A DNA stretch of 64,000 bases, taken from NCBI GenBank assembly GCA_021776095.1, contig JAJFGO010000015.1, positions 1 through 64,000 on the forward strand. Reading direction: 5' to 3'. This DNA is from Kiloniellaceae bacterium (GTDB lineage: Bacteria; Pseudomonadota; Alphaproteobacteria; Kiloniellales; J153). The notes beneath the pieces were generated by a model. It did not search any database, was not told the DNA's origin, and was given only the letters and a program-made list of their open reading frames with translations. Both the position numbers and the translations under genes were made by a program. Shown one piece after another: positions 1 through 10,263 of the stretch; within the stretch, counting starts at the first letter, position 1, and each line of letters opens with the position of its first letter.

Positions 1-486
1 CATGACGTTGTAGTGCGGCATGACCCGCTCGGCGCCGTAGTAGGTGAGGGTGAGCAGGCTGCCGCCGTTCTTCATCAACGGCACGGCGCGCTGCGACACC
101 GCGGTGAAGGAGTAGCAGGAGATATCCAGGCTGCGCACGAAGTTGTCGCGCGAGGTGTTCACGTACTTGCCCTTTAATTCTTCCTTGTCGGAATAGGCGA
201 TGGCGTGGACCAGGAAATCGAGGCCGCCCCATTGTTCCTGAATGGCCGCGAAGACCGCATCGACGCTGGCGTCGTCGGTGACGTCGCAGGGCAGCACGAT
301 GTCGGAGCCAACGGAATCGGCCAGGGGCCGCACACGCTTTTTCAGGGCATCGCCCTGATAGGTGAAGGCCAACTTGGCGCCCTGGGAATGAACCTTGGAG
401 GCGATCCCCCAGGCGATGGACCGCTCGTTGGCGACGCCCATGATCAGGCCGCGCTTGCCCGCCATGAAGCCTTGGTTGTCCGGCAT
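1..486 (-). CDS. fabI: Enoyl-ACP reductase FabI (partial, runs off window), copy 1
   Basis: Reverse-strand MPDNQGFMAGKRGLIMGVANERSIAWGIASKVHSQGAKLAF; ~85% identical to full copy at 47065-47904. Confidence 0.93.
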   Translation of the reverse strand, partial: MPDNQGFMAGKRGLIMGVANERSIAWGIASKVHSQGAKLAFTYQGDALKKRVRPLADSVGSDIVLPCDVTDDASVDAVFAAIQEQWGGLDFLVHAIAYSDKEELKGKYVNTSRDNFVRSLDISCYSFTAVSQRAVPLMKNGGSLLTLTYYGAERVMPHYNVM

Positions 487-653
487 TTACGCCCCCAAAA
501 TGAATTCGCGCCCCCGAGCGAAGGCGGTGCGGCATCCTACACAAATGGATGAGGCGGTCAAAGGGCGCTCGCGGCTTACCCTTCACGGCTTCGCGAGCCC
601 GGCGGCGAGAAATTCGCCCATAAAGCGGCCTGTTTCTGGCATAAACTTTGGTC

Positions 654-1931
654 ATGAACGCAAAGTCCGAAAATCGGGGTTTCGGCCGCTGGCTGGCCTG
701 GCTGAAATTTGTCTTCAAGGCCGGGCGAATCGGCCGCTTCCTGGGTTATGCCGCCGTGCGCTTTCTCAAGGACGGCGGCCCGCGTCAGGCGGCGGGGCTC
801 AGTTATGCCTCGCTCCTGGCCATTGTGCCCCTGATGGCTGTGGGGTTTTCGATTCTGGCAGGTTTTCCGGCCTTTGAGCCCCTGCATATGGAATTGCAGG
901 TCTTTATCTACGAGACCGTGCTCCCGGATGCGGGGCTTGAGATCAGCGATTATCTGATCGCCTTCATCGACAACGCCAAGAAGATGAGCGCCGCCGGCAT
1001 GGCCGGGCTGGCGGTGACCGCGCTATTGCTCATGTCCAATATCAACGGCGCCGTCAATGGCATCTGGCGGGTCGTGGAGCCGCGGCCCCTGGCCGCGCGC
1101 ATGGTGGTTTATTGGACCATCCTGACCCTGGGGCCCCTGTTCATCGGCGCCTCCCTGACGGTCTCCAGCTACGCCTTCGCCGCCGCGCAGTGGTTCGACG
1201 CCACCGCTTTCGGCGGCTTTCTGGCCTTACCCAAGTTGGTTTCGACCCTTTTCTCGGTCCTGGGCTTCGCCCTGATCTACCTGGTGGTGCCGAATCGGCT
1301 CGTCCATCCCGGCCATGCCCTGACCGGGGGGTTGGTGGCGGCGATTTTGTTTGAGCTGCTTAAGGCCGGGTTCGGTCTTTATCTGCGCCGCTTCCCGTCG
1401 TTCCAGTTGGTTTACGGGGCGATCTCGGCGCTGCCTATTTTCCTGGTCTGGATGTATCTCTCCTGGGCGGTCATCCTGTTCGGCGCCCAGGTCGCGGCGG
1501 CCCTGCCGGAATGGCGCGCCTCGCAAGCCAGGGGCCGGCGCAGCGCCGATCCGGGCGCGCGCATGGCCCTGGCGCTTTCTATCCTGGCGCGCTTGCGCGA
1601 TGCCAGTCTGGCCGGCAAGCGGGTGAAGGAGGGACATCTGGGGCGCGGCCTGCCGGCCACCCCCGCCGAGTTGGACGAGACTCTGCGGGCCTTGCGCAAG
1701 GCGGATTTCGTGGAGCGCGGCCGGGGCAGCCGCTGGGTTCTGTGCCGCGACCTGAGCCAGGCCAGTCTGGGCGATTTGATCGCGGCCCTGGATTTGGGCT
1801 TGGCCCCCGGTCAAGGCTGGCACCCGGCCGCCGAAAGCGCGGCCGCGGCCCTGGCCGATGCATCCCAGGCCGGCCAGGGGCGCAGCATCGCGGATGCCCT
1901 GGCGCCAGCGGAGGGTCGGATTTCAGCCTGA
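654..1931 (+). CDS. YihY/virulence factor BrkB family membrane protein, copy 1
   Basis: ORF with GLSYASLLAIVPL, ALTGGLVAAILFELLK, FLVWMYLSWAVILFGAQ typical of YihY family. Confidence 0.9.
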   Translation: MNAKSENRGFGRWLAWLKFVFKAGRIGRFLGYAAVRFLKDGGPRQAAGLSYASLLAIVPLMAVGFSILAGFPAFEPLHMELQVFIYETVLPDAGLEISDYLIAFIDNAKKMSAAGMAGLAVTALLLMSNINGAVNGIWRVVEPRPLAARMVVYWTILTLGPLFIGASLTVSSYAFAAAQWFDATAFGGFLALPKLVSTLFSVLGFALIYLVVPNRLVHPGHALTGGLVAAILFELLKAGFGLYLRRFPSFQLVYGAISALPIFLVWMYLSWAVILFGAQVAAALPEWRASQARGRRSADPGARMALALSILARLRDASLAGKRVKEGHLGRGLPATPAELDETLRALRKADFVERGRGSRWVLCRDLSQASLGDLIAALDLGLAPGQGWHPAAESAAAALADASQAGQGRSIADALAPAEGRISA

Positions 1932-1941
1932 GCAAGCTTCG

Positions 1942-2292
1942 CTAGGCGGTCTCGTCCTCGTCCGCTTTGCCGGTCACTTTCGCCAGTTCCGCGCGCAGTT
2001 GCGTCCGTGATTCCTCCGGCAGGGCCTTGATCGCCTCATTGAGGTCGCTGAGGGCCTTGCGCAGGCTGTAGACCTGATCGAGCAGGCGCAGCACGACCGG
2101 CATGGCCTCGTCGTTGACCTCCAGGTCGCGGTGCAGTTCCGCGATCAGGCGCGCGCGCGCCAAGTCGGCATCGTCGAAGTGATAGACGTCGTCCTGCTTG
2201 ACCGGCATGACCCAGCTGCGCTCGATCCAGACCGTCAGAACGCTGCTCTCAATCTCGATTTCGGCGGCAACTTTTTCGAAGGATATCAGCAT
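1942..2292 (-). CDS. CbpM-like chaperone modulator (MerR-like fold), copy 1
   Basis: ~116 aa, adjacent to and downstream of DnaJ-type CbpA; paralog at 50566. Confidence 0.75.
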   Translation of the reverse strand: MLISFEKVAAEIEIESSVLTVWIERSWVMPVKQDDVYHFDDADLARARLIAELHRDLEVNDEAMPVVLRLLDQVYSLRKALSDLNEAIKALPEESRTQLRAELAKVTGKADEDETA

Positions 2293-2293
2293 C

Positions 2294-3214
2294 TCATGTC
2301 ATCCCGGCTTTACTGCGCGGGTCGTAGTCATGGGTCTTGGCCCAGGTTTCCATGAACGACTTGAGGTCTTCGTCGATCTTATCGGGCAAGACGACCTTCA
2401 ACTTGACGTACTGATCGCCCTTGACCTTGGTCTTGAGGTCCTGGATTCCCTTGCCCTTGAGCCGCAGAGAGGAACCGGTGTTCGACCCCGGGGGGATCTT
2501 CATGGAAACCTTGCCGTGGACCGTCGGCACATGTAGTGCCGCGCCCTGGATCGCTTCTTGAAGCGTTACTGGCAATTCGATGTGTACATTGTTGTCTTTG
2601 CGGACAAAAAATGCATGCGGCTGTATGTGTACCTCGACATAGGCATCGCCTGCCGGCGCGCCGCCCAGACCCGCGCCGCCCTGGCCCTTCATGCGCAGGG
2701 TTTGGCGATCCGCGGTGCCGGCGGGGATGGAGAGGTCCAATACCTTGCCGTCGGAGAGCCGCAGTCGCTTTTTGGTGCCGGCCGCGGCATCGAGAAAATC
2801 GATCGGCGCGGTATAGGAAACGTCCGCCCCCTTGCGCGCCATGGATCGGGTTTCCTTGCGGCCGCCGCTGCCGAAGAGATCGGATATAATGTCTTCGATA
2901 TTAATTCCGGCGCCCTGGCCCGCGGCCCGGTACTTGCTGCCGCCGCCGCGTTGCGCGTATTCGCGGTAGAACCCGCCGGCGCGCTGGGTTTCCTGGCCGC
3001 CGGCATCGATTTCGCCGCTGTCGAAGCGGTTCCGTTTTTTCTGATCGCCAAGAATCGTATTGGCTTGCGAGACTTCCTTGAATTTTTGCTCGATCTTGTC
3101 GTCGCCGGGGTTCAAATCGGGATGCAGCTTTTTGGCAAGCTGCCGGTAGGCCCGCTTGATCTCACCGGCGCTGGCGTCCTTCTTGACGCCCAGAACATCG
3201 TAAGGATTTTTCAT
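2294..3214 (-). CDS. DnaJ/CbpA-like J-domain co-chaperone, copy 1
   Basis: N-terminal J domain MKNPYDVLGVKKDASAGEIKRAYRQLAKKLHPDLNPGD with HPD, C-terminal DnaJ_C. Confidence 0.92.
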   Translation of the reverse strand: MKNPYDVLGVKKDASAGEIKRAYRQLAKKLHPDLNPGDDKIEQKFKEVSQANTILGDQKKRNRFDSGEIDAGGQETQRAGGFYREYAQRGGGSKYRAAGQGAGINIEDIISDLFGSGGRKETRSMARKGADVSYTAPIDFLDAAAGTKKRLRLSDGKVLDLSIPAGTADRQTLRMKGQGGAGLGGAPAGDAYVEVHIQPHAFFVRKDNNVHIELPVTLQEAIQGAALHVPTVHGKVSMKIPPGSNTGSSLRLKGKGIQDLKTKVKGDQYVKLKVVLPDKIDEDLKSFMETWAKTHDYDPRSKAGMT

Positions 3215-3283
3215 ATTCCCCTATGCATACCCACCCCTGGCCGCCCACCGCCGGGCCGCCAGGGTGTTACCAGCCCATCGGGT

Positions 3284-3760
3284 TTACTGGATTTCCCACT
3301 GCCCGTCGGGCTTGCGGCAGGCAACGCCAAAGGCATCTTCCGTCTTGCCGCCGATCACCACCGTTTGCTGGAATTCACGGCAATATTCACCCGAAGACTG
3401 CTTGGTCCCATCGCGGGTCGGGGTAACGGCGCCGTAGTTGCCGGTGTCGGGGTTGCTCCAGGAAATGGTTTGGCCGACCGGGGCCGTGGTCGCCTGAGTG
3501 TAGGCTTGCTGCGCCTTTTGCTCGTCGATCTTGTCTAGGCCACGGCCGATCTCGCTGCCGACCAAGGCGCCGAGCAGAACCCCGGCCGCGGTCGCGGCCA
3601 GCTTGCCGGTGCCGCCGCCAATGGTTGAGCCGGCCCAGCCGCCCAGGGCCGCGCCGCCCAAGCCGCCGAAAACCTGCTTATTGCCGTATTGACCGTTCTG
3701 AGCGCAGGCCGCCGTGAAAGCCATGATCGCGATGGCGGCAAGCAGGGATTTGATTTTCAT
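3284..3760 (-). CDS. 17 kDa surface antigen-like glycine-zipper lipoprotein, copy 1
   Basis: Lipobox-like ..AFTAACAQNG; glycine zipper GGLGGAALGGWAGSTIGGGTGKLAATAAGVLLGALVGSEIGRGLD. Confidence 0.85.
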   Translation of the reverse strand: MKIKSLLAAIAIMAFTAACAQNGQYGNKQVFGGLGGAALGGWAGSTIGGGTGKLAATAAGVLLGALVGSEIGRGLDKIDEQKAQQAYTQATTAPVGQTISWSNPDTGNYGAVTPTRDGTKQSSGEYCREFQQTVVIGGKTEDAFGVACRKPDGQWEIQ

Positions 3761-3898
3761 GGTAAACGCCTTTCCAGAGTTTCAAGCAGCCCGTAAGCAA
3801 CATATATGTAAATCGCTAAAATAGTACGAGAAGTTTTATCGCGATATCCCCAGCCCATCAACGAAGCGTTTGTTGTCATAAAATCAGGACCTTAGGTT

Positions 3899-4492
3899 AT
3901 GCTTTCCAGAGAACCGGCGGCCGATCCCCTAGAGACCTTCCGGCAATGGATGGAAGAGGCCGAATCGAGCGAGCCCAACGATCCCACGGCCGCCGCCCTG
4001 GGAACAGTCGGGGAAGACGGTATGCCCGCGGTCCGCATGATCCTGGTCAAGGCCGTGGATGCCAAGGGTTTCGTTTTTTACACCAATTTCGAAAGCCGCA
4101 AGGGACAACACCTCCTGGCCCAGCCCAAGGCGGCCCTTCTGTTTCACTGGAAGTCCCTGCGCCGCCAGGTCCGGATCGAGGGCGAGGTTCACCGGGTGAG
4201 CGACGGTGAGGCCGACGCCTATTTCGATTCCCGGGCACGAGATAGCCGGATCGGCGCCTGGGCCAGCCAGCAATCGCGCCCCTACAAGGAAAAATTCGAA
4301 CTGGAAAAGCGGATCGCCGAGTTCGGCCTTAAATACGCCCTTGGCGCGATACCCCGTCCGCCCTATTGGTCGGGTTTCCGGGTCGCGCCGCGCCTGATCG
4401 AGTTTTGGAAGGATGGCGCCTTCCGCCTCCATGACCGGCTGGTCTATTACCGCGATGGCGAGGCTTGGCGGACCGAGCGCTTGTATCCCTAG
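3899..4492 (+). CDS. pdxH: Pyridoxamine 5'-phosphate oxidase, copy 1
   Basis: [48 protein letters not shown]...RLYP. Confidence 0.95.
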   Translation: MLSREPAADPLETFRQWMEEAESSEPNDPTAAALGTVGEDGMPAVRMILVKAVDAKGFVFYTNFESRKGQHLLAQPKAALLFHWKSLRRQVRIEGEVHRVSDGEADAYFDSRARDSRIGAWASQQSRPYKEKFELEKRIAEFGLKYALGAIPRPPYWSGFRVAPRLIEFWKDGAFRLHDRLVYYRDGEAWRTERLYP

Positions 4493-4535
4493 TGGGTACC
4501 ATCTGTTAGATTTTAGCCACTAGGCAGGACATGAC

Positions 4536-5462
4536 GTGAACGATCGAGTCGAGAGCGCGGAGATGCCAAGCGCGCGGGCCGCCCGCCTGATGCGTTGGGC
4601 CAGCTATGCTTCGCTGTCTCTGGCCTTGTTTCTGATCGCGGTCAAGTTCGCGGCTTGGCTGCTGACCGATTCGGTCAGCTTGCTTTCCACCCTGATAGAT
4701 TCGCTGCTCGACGCCGCCGCCTCGCTGATAAATCTGCTTGCGGTTCGCCACGCCTTGACGCCGCCGGATCGCGAGCACCGTTTCGGCCACGGTAAGGCGG
4801 AGCCCCTGGCCGCCCTTGGCCAGTCCGCCTTTATCGCGGGATCGGCGATTTTCATTTTGATCGAGGCCGGGCATAGGTTTTATCAGCCCAAGGACATTCA
4901 GCACGGCGATATCGGTATCGCGGTCATGGTCATGGCGATTGTCTTGACCTTCGCGCTGACCCGTTTCCAACACTATGTGGTCAAGCAGACGGGCTCGCTC
5001 GCGATTCGCGCCGATTCGCTTCACTACATCGGCGATTTACTGATTAACGGGGCGGTCATCGTGGCGATCGTGCTGGCCGCGAAGTTCGGCTGGACCTGGG
5101 CCGACCCCGTCTTCGGCGTGGCCATCGCCGGGTATATCCTGATCACCGCCTGGCGGATCGCGCGCGGCGCCTACGATATGCTGATGGACCGGGAACTGCC
5201 CGATGAAGATCGCCGAAGAATTAGCCGGATCGTCCTGGCGCATCCCGAGGTCATGGCCATGCACGATCTGCGTACCCGCGAGTCCGGCCCCCTGACCTTT
5301 ATTCAGTTTCATATTGAAATGGACGGCGGCTTGACCTTGCTCCGCGCGCACCAAGCGGCGGACGAGGTCGAGGCCTCGATCCGGCAATACTACTCCGGCG
5401 CTGAGATTCTCATCCATCAAGATCCCTTTGGGGTTGAGGAGGCACCGGCCCAAGCGGGTTGA
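4536..5462 (+). CDS. Cation diffusion facilitator (FieF-like), copy 1
   Basis: DSVSLLSTLIDSLLDAAASL, DREHRFGHGKAEPLAAL, HDLRTRESG. Confidence 0.92.
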   Translation: MNDRVESAEMPSARAARLMRWASYASLSLALFLIAVKFAAWLLTDSVSLLSTLIDSLLDAAASLINLLAVRHALTPPDREHRFGHGKAEPLAALGQSAFIAGSAIFILIEAGHRFYQPKDIQHGDIGIAVMVMAIVLTFALTRFQHYVVKQTGSLAIRADSLHYIGDLLINGAVIVAIVLAAKFGWTWADPVFGVAIAGYILITAWRIARGAYDMLMDRELPDEDRRRISRIVLAHPEVMAMHDLRTRESGPLTFIQFHIEMDGGLTLLRAHQAADEVEASIRQYYSGAEILIHQDPFGVEEAPAQAG

Positions 5463-5475
5463 AAGGGCGGTAACC

Positions 5476-5489
5476 TTGACCCAAATCAA
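5476..5489. promoter_or_regulatory. Putative FNR/FixK-type box TTGACCCAAATCAA upstream of uspA
   Basis: Match to TTGAY-N4-RTCAA, ~70 bp upstream of ATG 5557; equivalent in copy 2 at 54260. Confidence 0.7.
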
Positions 5490-5556
5490 TGCCGGATAAG
5501 CACCTTGTTGGCAGGGTGAATAAGCTATTTGCCTGCGGATTATAAGGAGGGCGATC

Positions 5557-6426
5557 ATGACAATCGCGTCTATTCTAGCTATCGTCGACGGTTCCGATTC
5601 CAGCGCCGGGTCTTTGCGGGCGGGGCTGTTGCTGGGCCGGAAATTTTCCTGCCGGGTCGACTTTTTGCATATCGAGCCCGATGTCGTGACCTCGGTTCCC
5701 ATCGTGGGCGAAGGCATGTCCGGGGCCGCGGTGGAACAAATCATGGCCAGTCTTCAAGCCGAAGCGGACGTGCGTTCAAAGGCCGCGCGCGATTTATTTT
5801 ACGCTCAGTGCACGGAGCGGGAATTGTCGCGGGTGCAACCCGATGACGATATCGCGCCGGGGGTGTTCTGCGTTTCCTTTAGGCAGGTCGTGGGGCGCGA
5901 TAGCGAGGAAGTCGTCCGGCGTGGGCGCTTGGCCGACCTTATCGTACTGGCCCGCTCCAAGCAGGACGGCGATGCGGCGGGCGCCGCCGCCTTCGATGCC
6001 GCTTTGTTCGAGTGCGGCCGACCCGTCGTCTTGGTTCCCGCGGACCCGCTGGAGGCTCTCGGCGACACCGTCGCCATTGCCTGGAACCGCACGCGCGAAG
6101 CGGCCCTCGCCGTACACGCCGCCTTGCCGGTTCTGCGCAAGGCCGGCAAGGTCGTCATTCTGACCGCCCGCGAATCCGACGAGTCTCCCGAACCCAGCGA
6201 GCTTGCCCGCACCCTGGGCGGTCATGGCATCGAGGCCAAGACCTGGGCCTTCTCGCCCGGCACGGGATCGATCGGCGATGCCCTCATGCAAGAGGCTGAC
6301 AAGGCGGGGGCCGATCTTCTGATCATGGGGGCCTATGGACACAGCCGGCTGCGCGAAACCGTCCTGGGCGGGGCCACGCGCGATGTACTGGACCACGGCG
6401 TCATACCGGTTATGCTTGTCCACTAG
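5557..6426 (+). CDS. Universal stress protein, two-domain (copy 1, first uspA)
   Basis: LIMGAYGHSRLRETVLGGATRDVL...VPVMLVH-type Usp signature. Confidence 0.9.
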   Translation: MTIASILAIVDGSDSSAGSLRAGLLLGRKFSCRVDFLHIEPDVVTSVPIVGEGMSGAAVEQIMASLQAEADVRSKAARDLFYAQCTERELSRVQPDDDIAPGVFCVSFRQVVGRDSEEVVRRGRLADLIVLARSKQDGDAAGAAAFDAALFECGRPVVLVPADPLEALGDTVAIAWNRTREAALAVHAALPVLRKAGKVVILTARESDESPEPSELARTLGGHGIEAKTWAFSPGTGSIGDALMQEADKAGADLLIMGAYGHSRLRETVLGGATRDVLDHGVIPVMLVH

Positions 6427-6466
6427 TGTGCTATCTTGAGACTGATAACCGTGAAAGAGGATAGGT

Positions 6467-6838
6467 ATGACGCTTAGCAAGATTCGTTTGGAATTGGCCC
6501 GCAACCAGGATTTTCCCGAGGGCAGTTCCGACCACGGTTACGAGGCCGTGATCCCTTTGAACGCCGATGGCCACATCGATGCGGAAGAATGGCGCCATAA
6601 CAAAGCGCGCAGCACGGTTTGGCGTTTCTGGGACGGCGAGCCCGACGAGCGCGGCCATCTGGTCCACCGGCGCGGCGGCACCTGGGCCTTTCACTACGAT
6701 GTTCGCGGCGATTCCGAGGAAGACGAACCGGGCTGGAAGTTCGACACCCACGTCTTCAAGATCGGCGAGTACGTTTCCCTGCGCGAACAGGACGGTGAGT
6801 TGCGTACCTTCCGCGTGGTCTCTGTCCGGCGCGCGTAA
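6467..6838 (+). CDS. Conserved hypothetical protein (~123 aa), copy 1
   Basis: High identity with 55553-55927; conserved LPLNADGHIDAEEWRH and EEDEPGWKFDTHVF. Confidence 0.85.
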   Translation: MTLSKIRLELARNQDFPEGSSDHGYEAVIPLNADGHIDAEEWRHNKARSTVWRFWDGEPDERGHLVHRRGGTWAFHYDVRGDSEEDEPGWKFDTHVFKIGEYVSLREQDGELRTFRVVSVRRA

Positions 6839-6887
6839 GACAGTAGACTAGCGTTGTGCCGGGCGCGGGCAGGAGTACAATCGCGCC

Positions 6888-7628
6888 ATGAGCGGCGAGC
6901 GCAAAACAGTTATCCTAACCGGGGCCAGCCGGGGAATCGGCCACGCCACGGTCCGGCGCTTCAGCGAGGAGGGTTGGCGCGTGATGACCTGTTCGCGCGA
7001 AACCATCCCGGCCGAATGCAAGCGCGATCCGAACTGGACCGACCACATCAGCGCCGATCTTATCCAGCCGGAGGAGGTCGCAATCTTTGTCGAGAAAGCC
7101 AATGCGCTGCTGGGCGGGGCGCCCTTGCATGCCCTGGTCAACAACGCTGCCGTATCGCCCAAGACCGTGTTCAAGGAACGCCTGGGCTGCCTTAACGGCG
7201 ATCTGGATACCTGGCGCGAGGTCTTCGAGTTGAATTTATTCGCGCCGCTCGCGTTGGGGCGCGGTTTCGCGGCCGCGCTTCGGCGCGGACAGGGTTGCGT
7301 CGTCAACATCACCTCGATCGCGGGGCACCGCAACCATCCCTTCGCCGGCTCGGCCTATTCAACCTCCAAGGCGGCCCTATCCGCGCTAACCCGCGAGATG
7401 GCGGTCGAATTCGCGGAATTCGGCGTGCGCGTGAATGCGGTCGCCCCCGGAGAGATCGAGACCGCGATGATCGGCGAGGAATACGAAGCCCTCATTCCGC
7501 GCATCCCCATGGACCGCATGGGCAAACCCGAGGAAGTCGCCGCTGCTGTTTACCAGCTCTGCGCCTCGGATTTCAGTTATGTCACGGGTACCGAAATTTT
7601 CGTGACCGGCGGGCAGCATCTGTACTGA
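6888..7628 (+). CDS. SDR family oxidoreductase, copy 1
   Basis: TGASRGIGHATV, NNAAVSP, SAYSTSKAALSALTREMAVEFA, VTGGQHLY. Confidence 0.93.
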   Translation: MSGERKTVILTGASRGIGHATVRRFSEEGWRVMTCSRETIPAECKRDPNWTDHISADLIQPEEVAIFVEKANALLGGAPLHALVNNAAVSPKTVFKERLGCLNGDLDTWREVFELNLFAPLALGRGFAAALRRGQGCVVNITSIAGHRNHPFAGSAYSTSKAALSALTREMAVEFAEFGVRVNAVAPGEIETAMIGEEYEALIPRIPMDRMGKPEEVAAAVYQLCASDFSYVTGTEIFVTGGQHLY

Positions 7629-7665
7629 ACGTGCCTGCCGCCTAAGACTAACAGAGGAGGACGCT

Positions 7666-8328
7666 ATGACCTTAAAGATAGGCGATACGGCACCGGACTT
7701 CGAAGCCGATACGACGGAAGGTAAGATTCGGTTCCACGACTGGATCGGCGAGTCTTGGTGTGTCTTATTCTCGCACCCCAAAGATTTTACGCCTGTATGC
7801 ACGACCGAGCTTGGCGTTGTGGCGGGGCTCAAATCTGATTTCGATAAACGCAACTGCAAGGTCATCGGTCTCAGCATCGATCCGGTCGAGGATCATGTGC
7901 GCTGGGCGTGCGATATCGAAGAGGTTACTGGCCACGCCGTGAATTATCCGATGGTTGGCGATCCGGAACTCAAGGTTGCCAAGCTCTATGGGATGCTACC
8001 GGCCTCGGCCGGCGATACCTCCCAGGGCCGCACCCCGGCAGATAACCGGACGGTACGTACTGTGATGATCATCGGCCCAGGCAAGGACATCAAGGTCATG
8101 ATTTCTTATCCCATGACTACCGGGCGAAACTTCGACGAAATTCTGCGGGTAATCGATTCCCTGCAGTTGTTCGACAAGCATACGGTGGCGACGCCGGTCA
8201 ATTGGCGCCCGGGCGACGATGTGATTATCCCGCCAACGGTGAGTGACGAGTCCGCCAAGGAAAAGTTTCCTAAGGGTTGGAAGACACTAAAGCCTTATCT
8301 GCGTGTGACCCCCGATCCCAGCGCCTAA
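7666..8328 (+). CDS. 1-Cys peroxiredoxin (Prx6 type), copy 1
   Basis: HPKDFTPVCTTELG active site, C-terminal ...TVATPVNWRPGDDVIIPPTVSDE. Confidence 0.95.
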   Translation: MTLKIGDTAPDFEADTTEGKIRFHDWIGESWCVLFSHPKDFTPVCTTELGVVAGLKSDFDKRNCKVIGLSIDPVEDHVRWACDIEEVTGHAVNYPMVGDPELKVAKLYGMLPASAGDTSQGRTPADNRTVRTVMIIGPGKDIKVMISYPMTTGRNFDEILRVIDSLQLFDKHTVATPVNWRPGDDVIIPPTVSDESAKEKFPKGWKTLKPYLRVTPDPSA

Positions 8329-8377
8329 GGGCGGTGGCGAAGGCGCGATCGACGGGTAGCGGCCAAAGTTAACCGGC

Positions 8378-8914
8378 TCACACGCGCAGATTTTGCAACC
8401 AGGTCACGCTGTCGCGGGTTTGTTTTATGTCGTGATCCAGCCAGCCGCTCAGGTGGCCGTCCGCTTCGCTATAATGGGCCCTTAGCTCGGTCAAGCGCAC
8501 CAGCTGGCGTTCGAACATCTCGGCGATCATTTCGGTTTGCAGCGCGCGGTCCTCGGCCTCAAGCAGGTGCAGGAAACGTATCTTCAGGGTGATAATCAGC
8601 TTGTTGATATCGCTGATGCCCGGACGGACATTGGATTTCAACAGGTGGTCCAATTCCGCCCGCCCGGCCGGGGTTATGCTTAAACTTTCCTGCTCATCCC
8701 CGGCGCCCTCGTTCCCGGCCGCCGCGACCAGGCCTTCGACCTTGAGTAACTCGATCGGGGAAGCCACCAAGTCGAGCGACGGGCCAACCACATGGGTGGT
8801 GAAATGACGCACCTCCGCCGCCAAGGCCGCGTAGGTCATAACGCGGGTATCGAGCAATCCCAGGGCAAGCAGCCGGACGGCTTCTCTGGGCACCAGGGTA
8901 TTGTCTCGATACAT
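8378..8914 (-). CDS. PadR-like winged-helix protein (uncharacterised), copy 1
   Basis: N-terminal wHTH-like, C-terminal helical PadR-like region; paralog at 57705; follows hemA on same strand. Confidence 0.55.
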   Translation of the reverse strand: MYRDNTLVPREAVRLLALGLLDTRVMTYAALAAEVRHFTTHVVGPSLDLVASPIELLKVEGLVAAAGNEGAGDEQESLSITPAGRAELDHLLKSNVRPGISDINKLIITLKIRFLHLLEAEDRALQTEMIAEMFERQLVRLTELRAHYSEADGHLSGWLDHDIKQTRDSVTWLQNLRV

Positions 8915-8981
8915 GCCGCCAATCCTAGACTTCAGACGTTAACGGGCCGTATCTGGAATGTAGGCTTGCCGGGGCGGGAAC

Positions 8982-10193
8982 TCAAGCCGCGCGCTTGAGT
9001 TGCAATTCGGCCCAAATATCGCTCAAGGCCGCGACCAGGGTTTCGAGCTGCGCCCCGGTGTGAACTGGCGAGGGCGTGATACGCAGGCGCTCGGTGCCGC
9101 GCGGGACTGTCGGATAGTTGATCGGCTGCACATAAATGCTATGGCGGTCGAGCAGGATATCCGTGACTTGACGGCACAGGACCGCATCGCCGACCAGAAC
9201 CGGAACGATATGACTCTCGGAGGGCATGACCGGCAGGCCGGCATCGAGCAGGCACCGCTTGGTCTCCGCCGCGCGCGCCTGGTGCTGTTCGCGCTCCACG
9301 GTGCTTTGCTTCAGGTGGCGCACGCTGGCGACGGCGCCGGCGGCCAGGGCCGGGGCCAGGGCGGTGGTGAAGATGAAGCCGGCGGCGAAGCTGCGCACGA
9401 AATCGGTCAAGGCCGCCGAGGCCGCGATGTAGCCGCCCATAACGCCAAAAGCCTTGCCCAGGGTGCCCTCGATCACGTTCAGGCGGTGGGCGACGCCGTC
9501 GCGCTCGGCGATGCCGCCGCCGCGTTGGCCGTACAGGCCCACGGCGTGAACCTCGTCCAGATAGGTCAGGGCGCCGTAACGCTCCGCCACATCGCAAATC
9601 TCGGCGATGGGGGCGACGTCGCCGTCCATGGAATAGACCGATTCGAAGGCGACGATCTTGGGCCGCGCCGGATCGATCCCGGATAGATGCCGCGCCAGGT
9701 CTTCCGGGTCGCTGTGCTTGAAGATGATTTTCTCAGCCCGGCTGTGGCGTATGCCTTCTATCATGGAGGCGTGATTCATTTCGTCCGACAGAACCACGCA
9801 ACCGGTCAGCTTGGACGCCAAGGTCGCCAGGGAGGCCATGTTGGAGACATAGCCCGAGGTGAAGATGAGCGCCGATTCCTTACCGTGCAGATCGGCGAGC
9901 TCACGCTCCAGCAAAACATGATGATGGTTGGTGCCGGAAATGTTGCGGGTGCCGCCGGCGCCGGCGCCGCAATGATCCAGGGCCGCGTGCATGGCCGCCA
10001 GCACCTCCGGGTGCTGGCCCATGCCTAGATAGTCGTTGCCGCACCAAACGGTAACCTCGCCGGTTCCGTTCCCCCGGTAATGGGTCGCGCGCGGAAAGGC
10101 GCCCGCCTGGCGCTCCAATTCCGCGAAGATGCGGTAGTTGCCTTCGTTTTTCAGGCCCTGAAGGGCGGTGGAAAAGAAACGGTCATAATCCAT
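8982..10193 (-). CDS. hemA: 5-aminolevulinate synthase, copy 1
   Basis: [52 protein letters not shown]; start MDYDRFF. Confidence 0.96.
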   Translation of the reverse strand: MDYDRFFSTALQGLKNEGNYRIFAELERQAGAFPRATHYRGNGTGEVTVWCGNDYLGMGQHPEVLAAMHAALDHCGAGAGGTRNISGTNHHHVLLERELADLHGKESALIFTSGYVSNMASLATLASKLTGCVVLSDEMNHASMIEGIRHSRAEKIIFKHSDPEDLARHLSGIDPARPKIVAFESVYSMDGDVAPIAEICDVAERYGALTYLDEVHAVGLYGQRGGGIAERDGVAHRLNVIEGTLGKAFGVMGGYIAASAALTDFVRSFAAGFIFTTALAPALAAGAVASVRHLKQSTVEREQHQARAAETKRCLLDAGLPVMPSESHIVPVLVGDAVLCRQVTDILLDRHSIYVQPINYPTVPRGTERLRITPSPVHTGAQLETLVAALSDIWAELQLKRAA

Positions 10194-10263
10194 GGCGATG
10201 CCCGATGGTAGCAATTCGAGATTAACAAGTACATGAGGCTAACAAGTGTGGCCGGGCCTCGAT

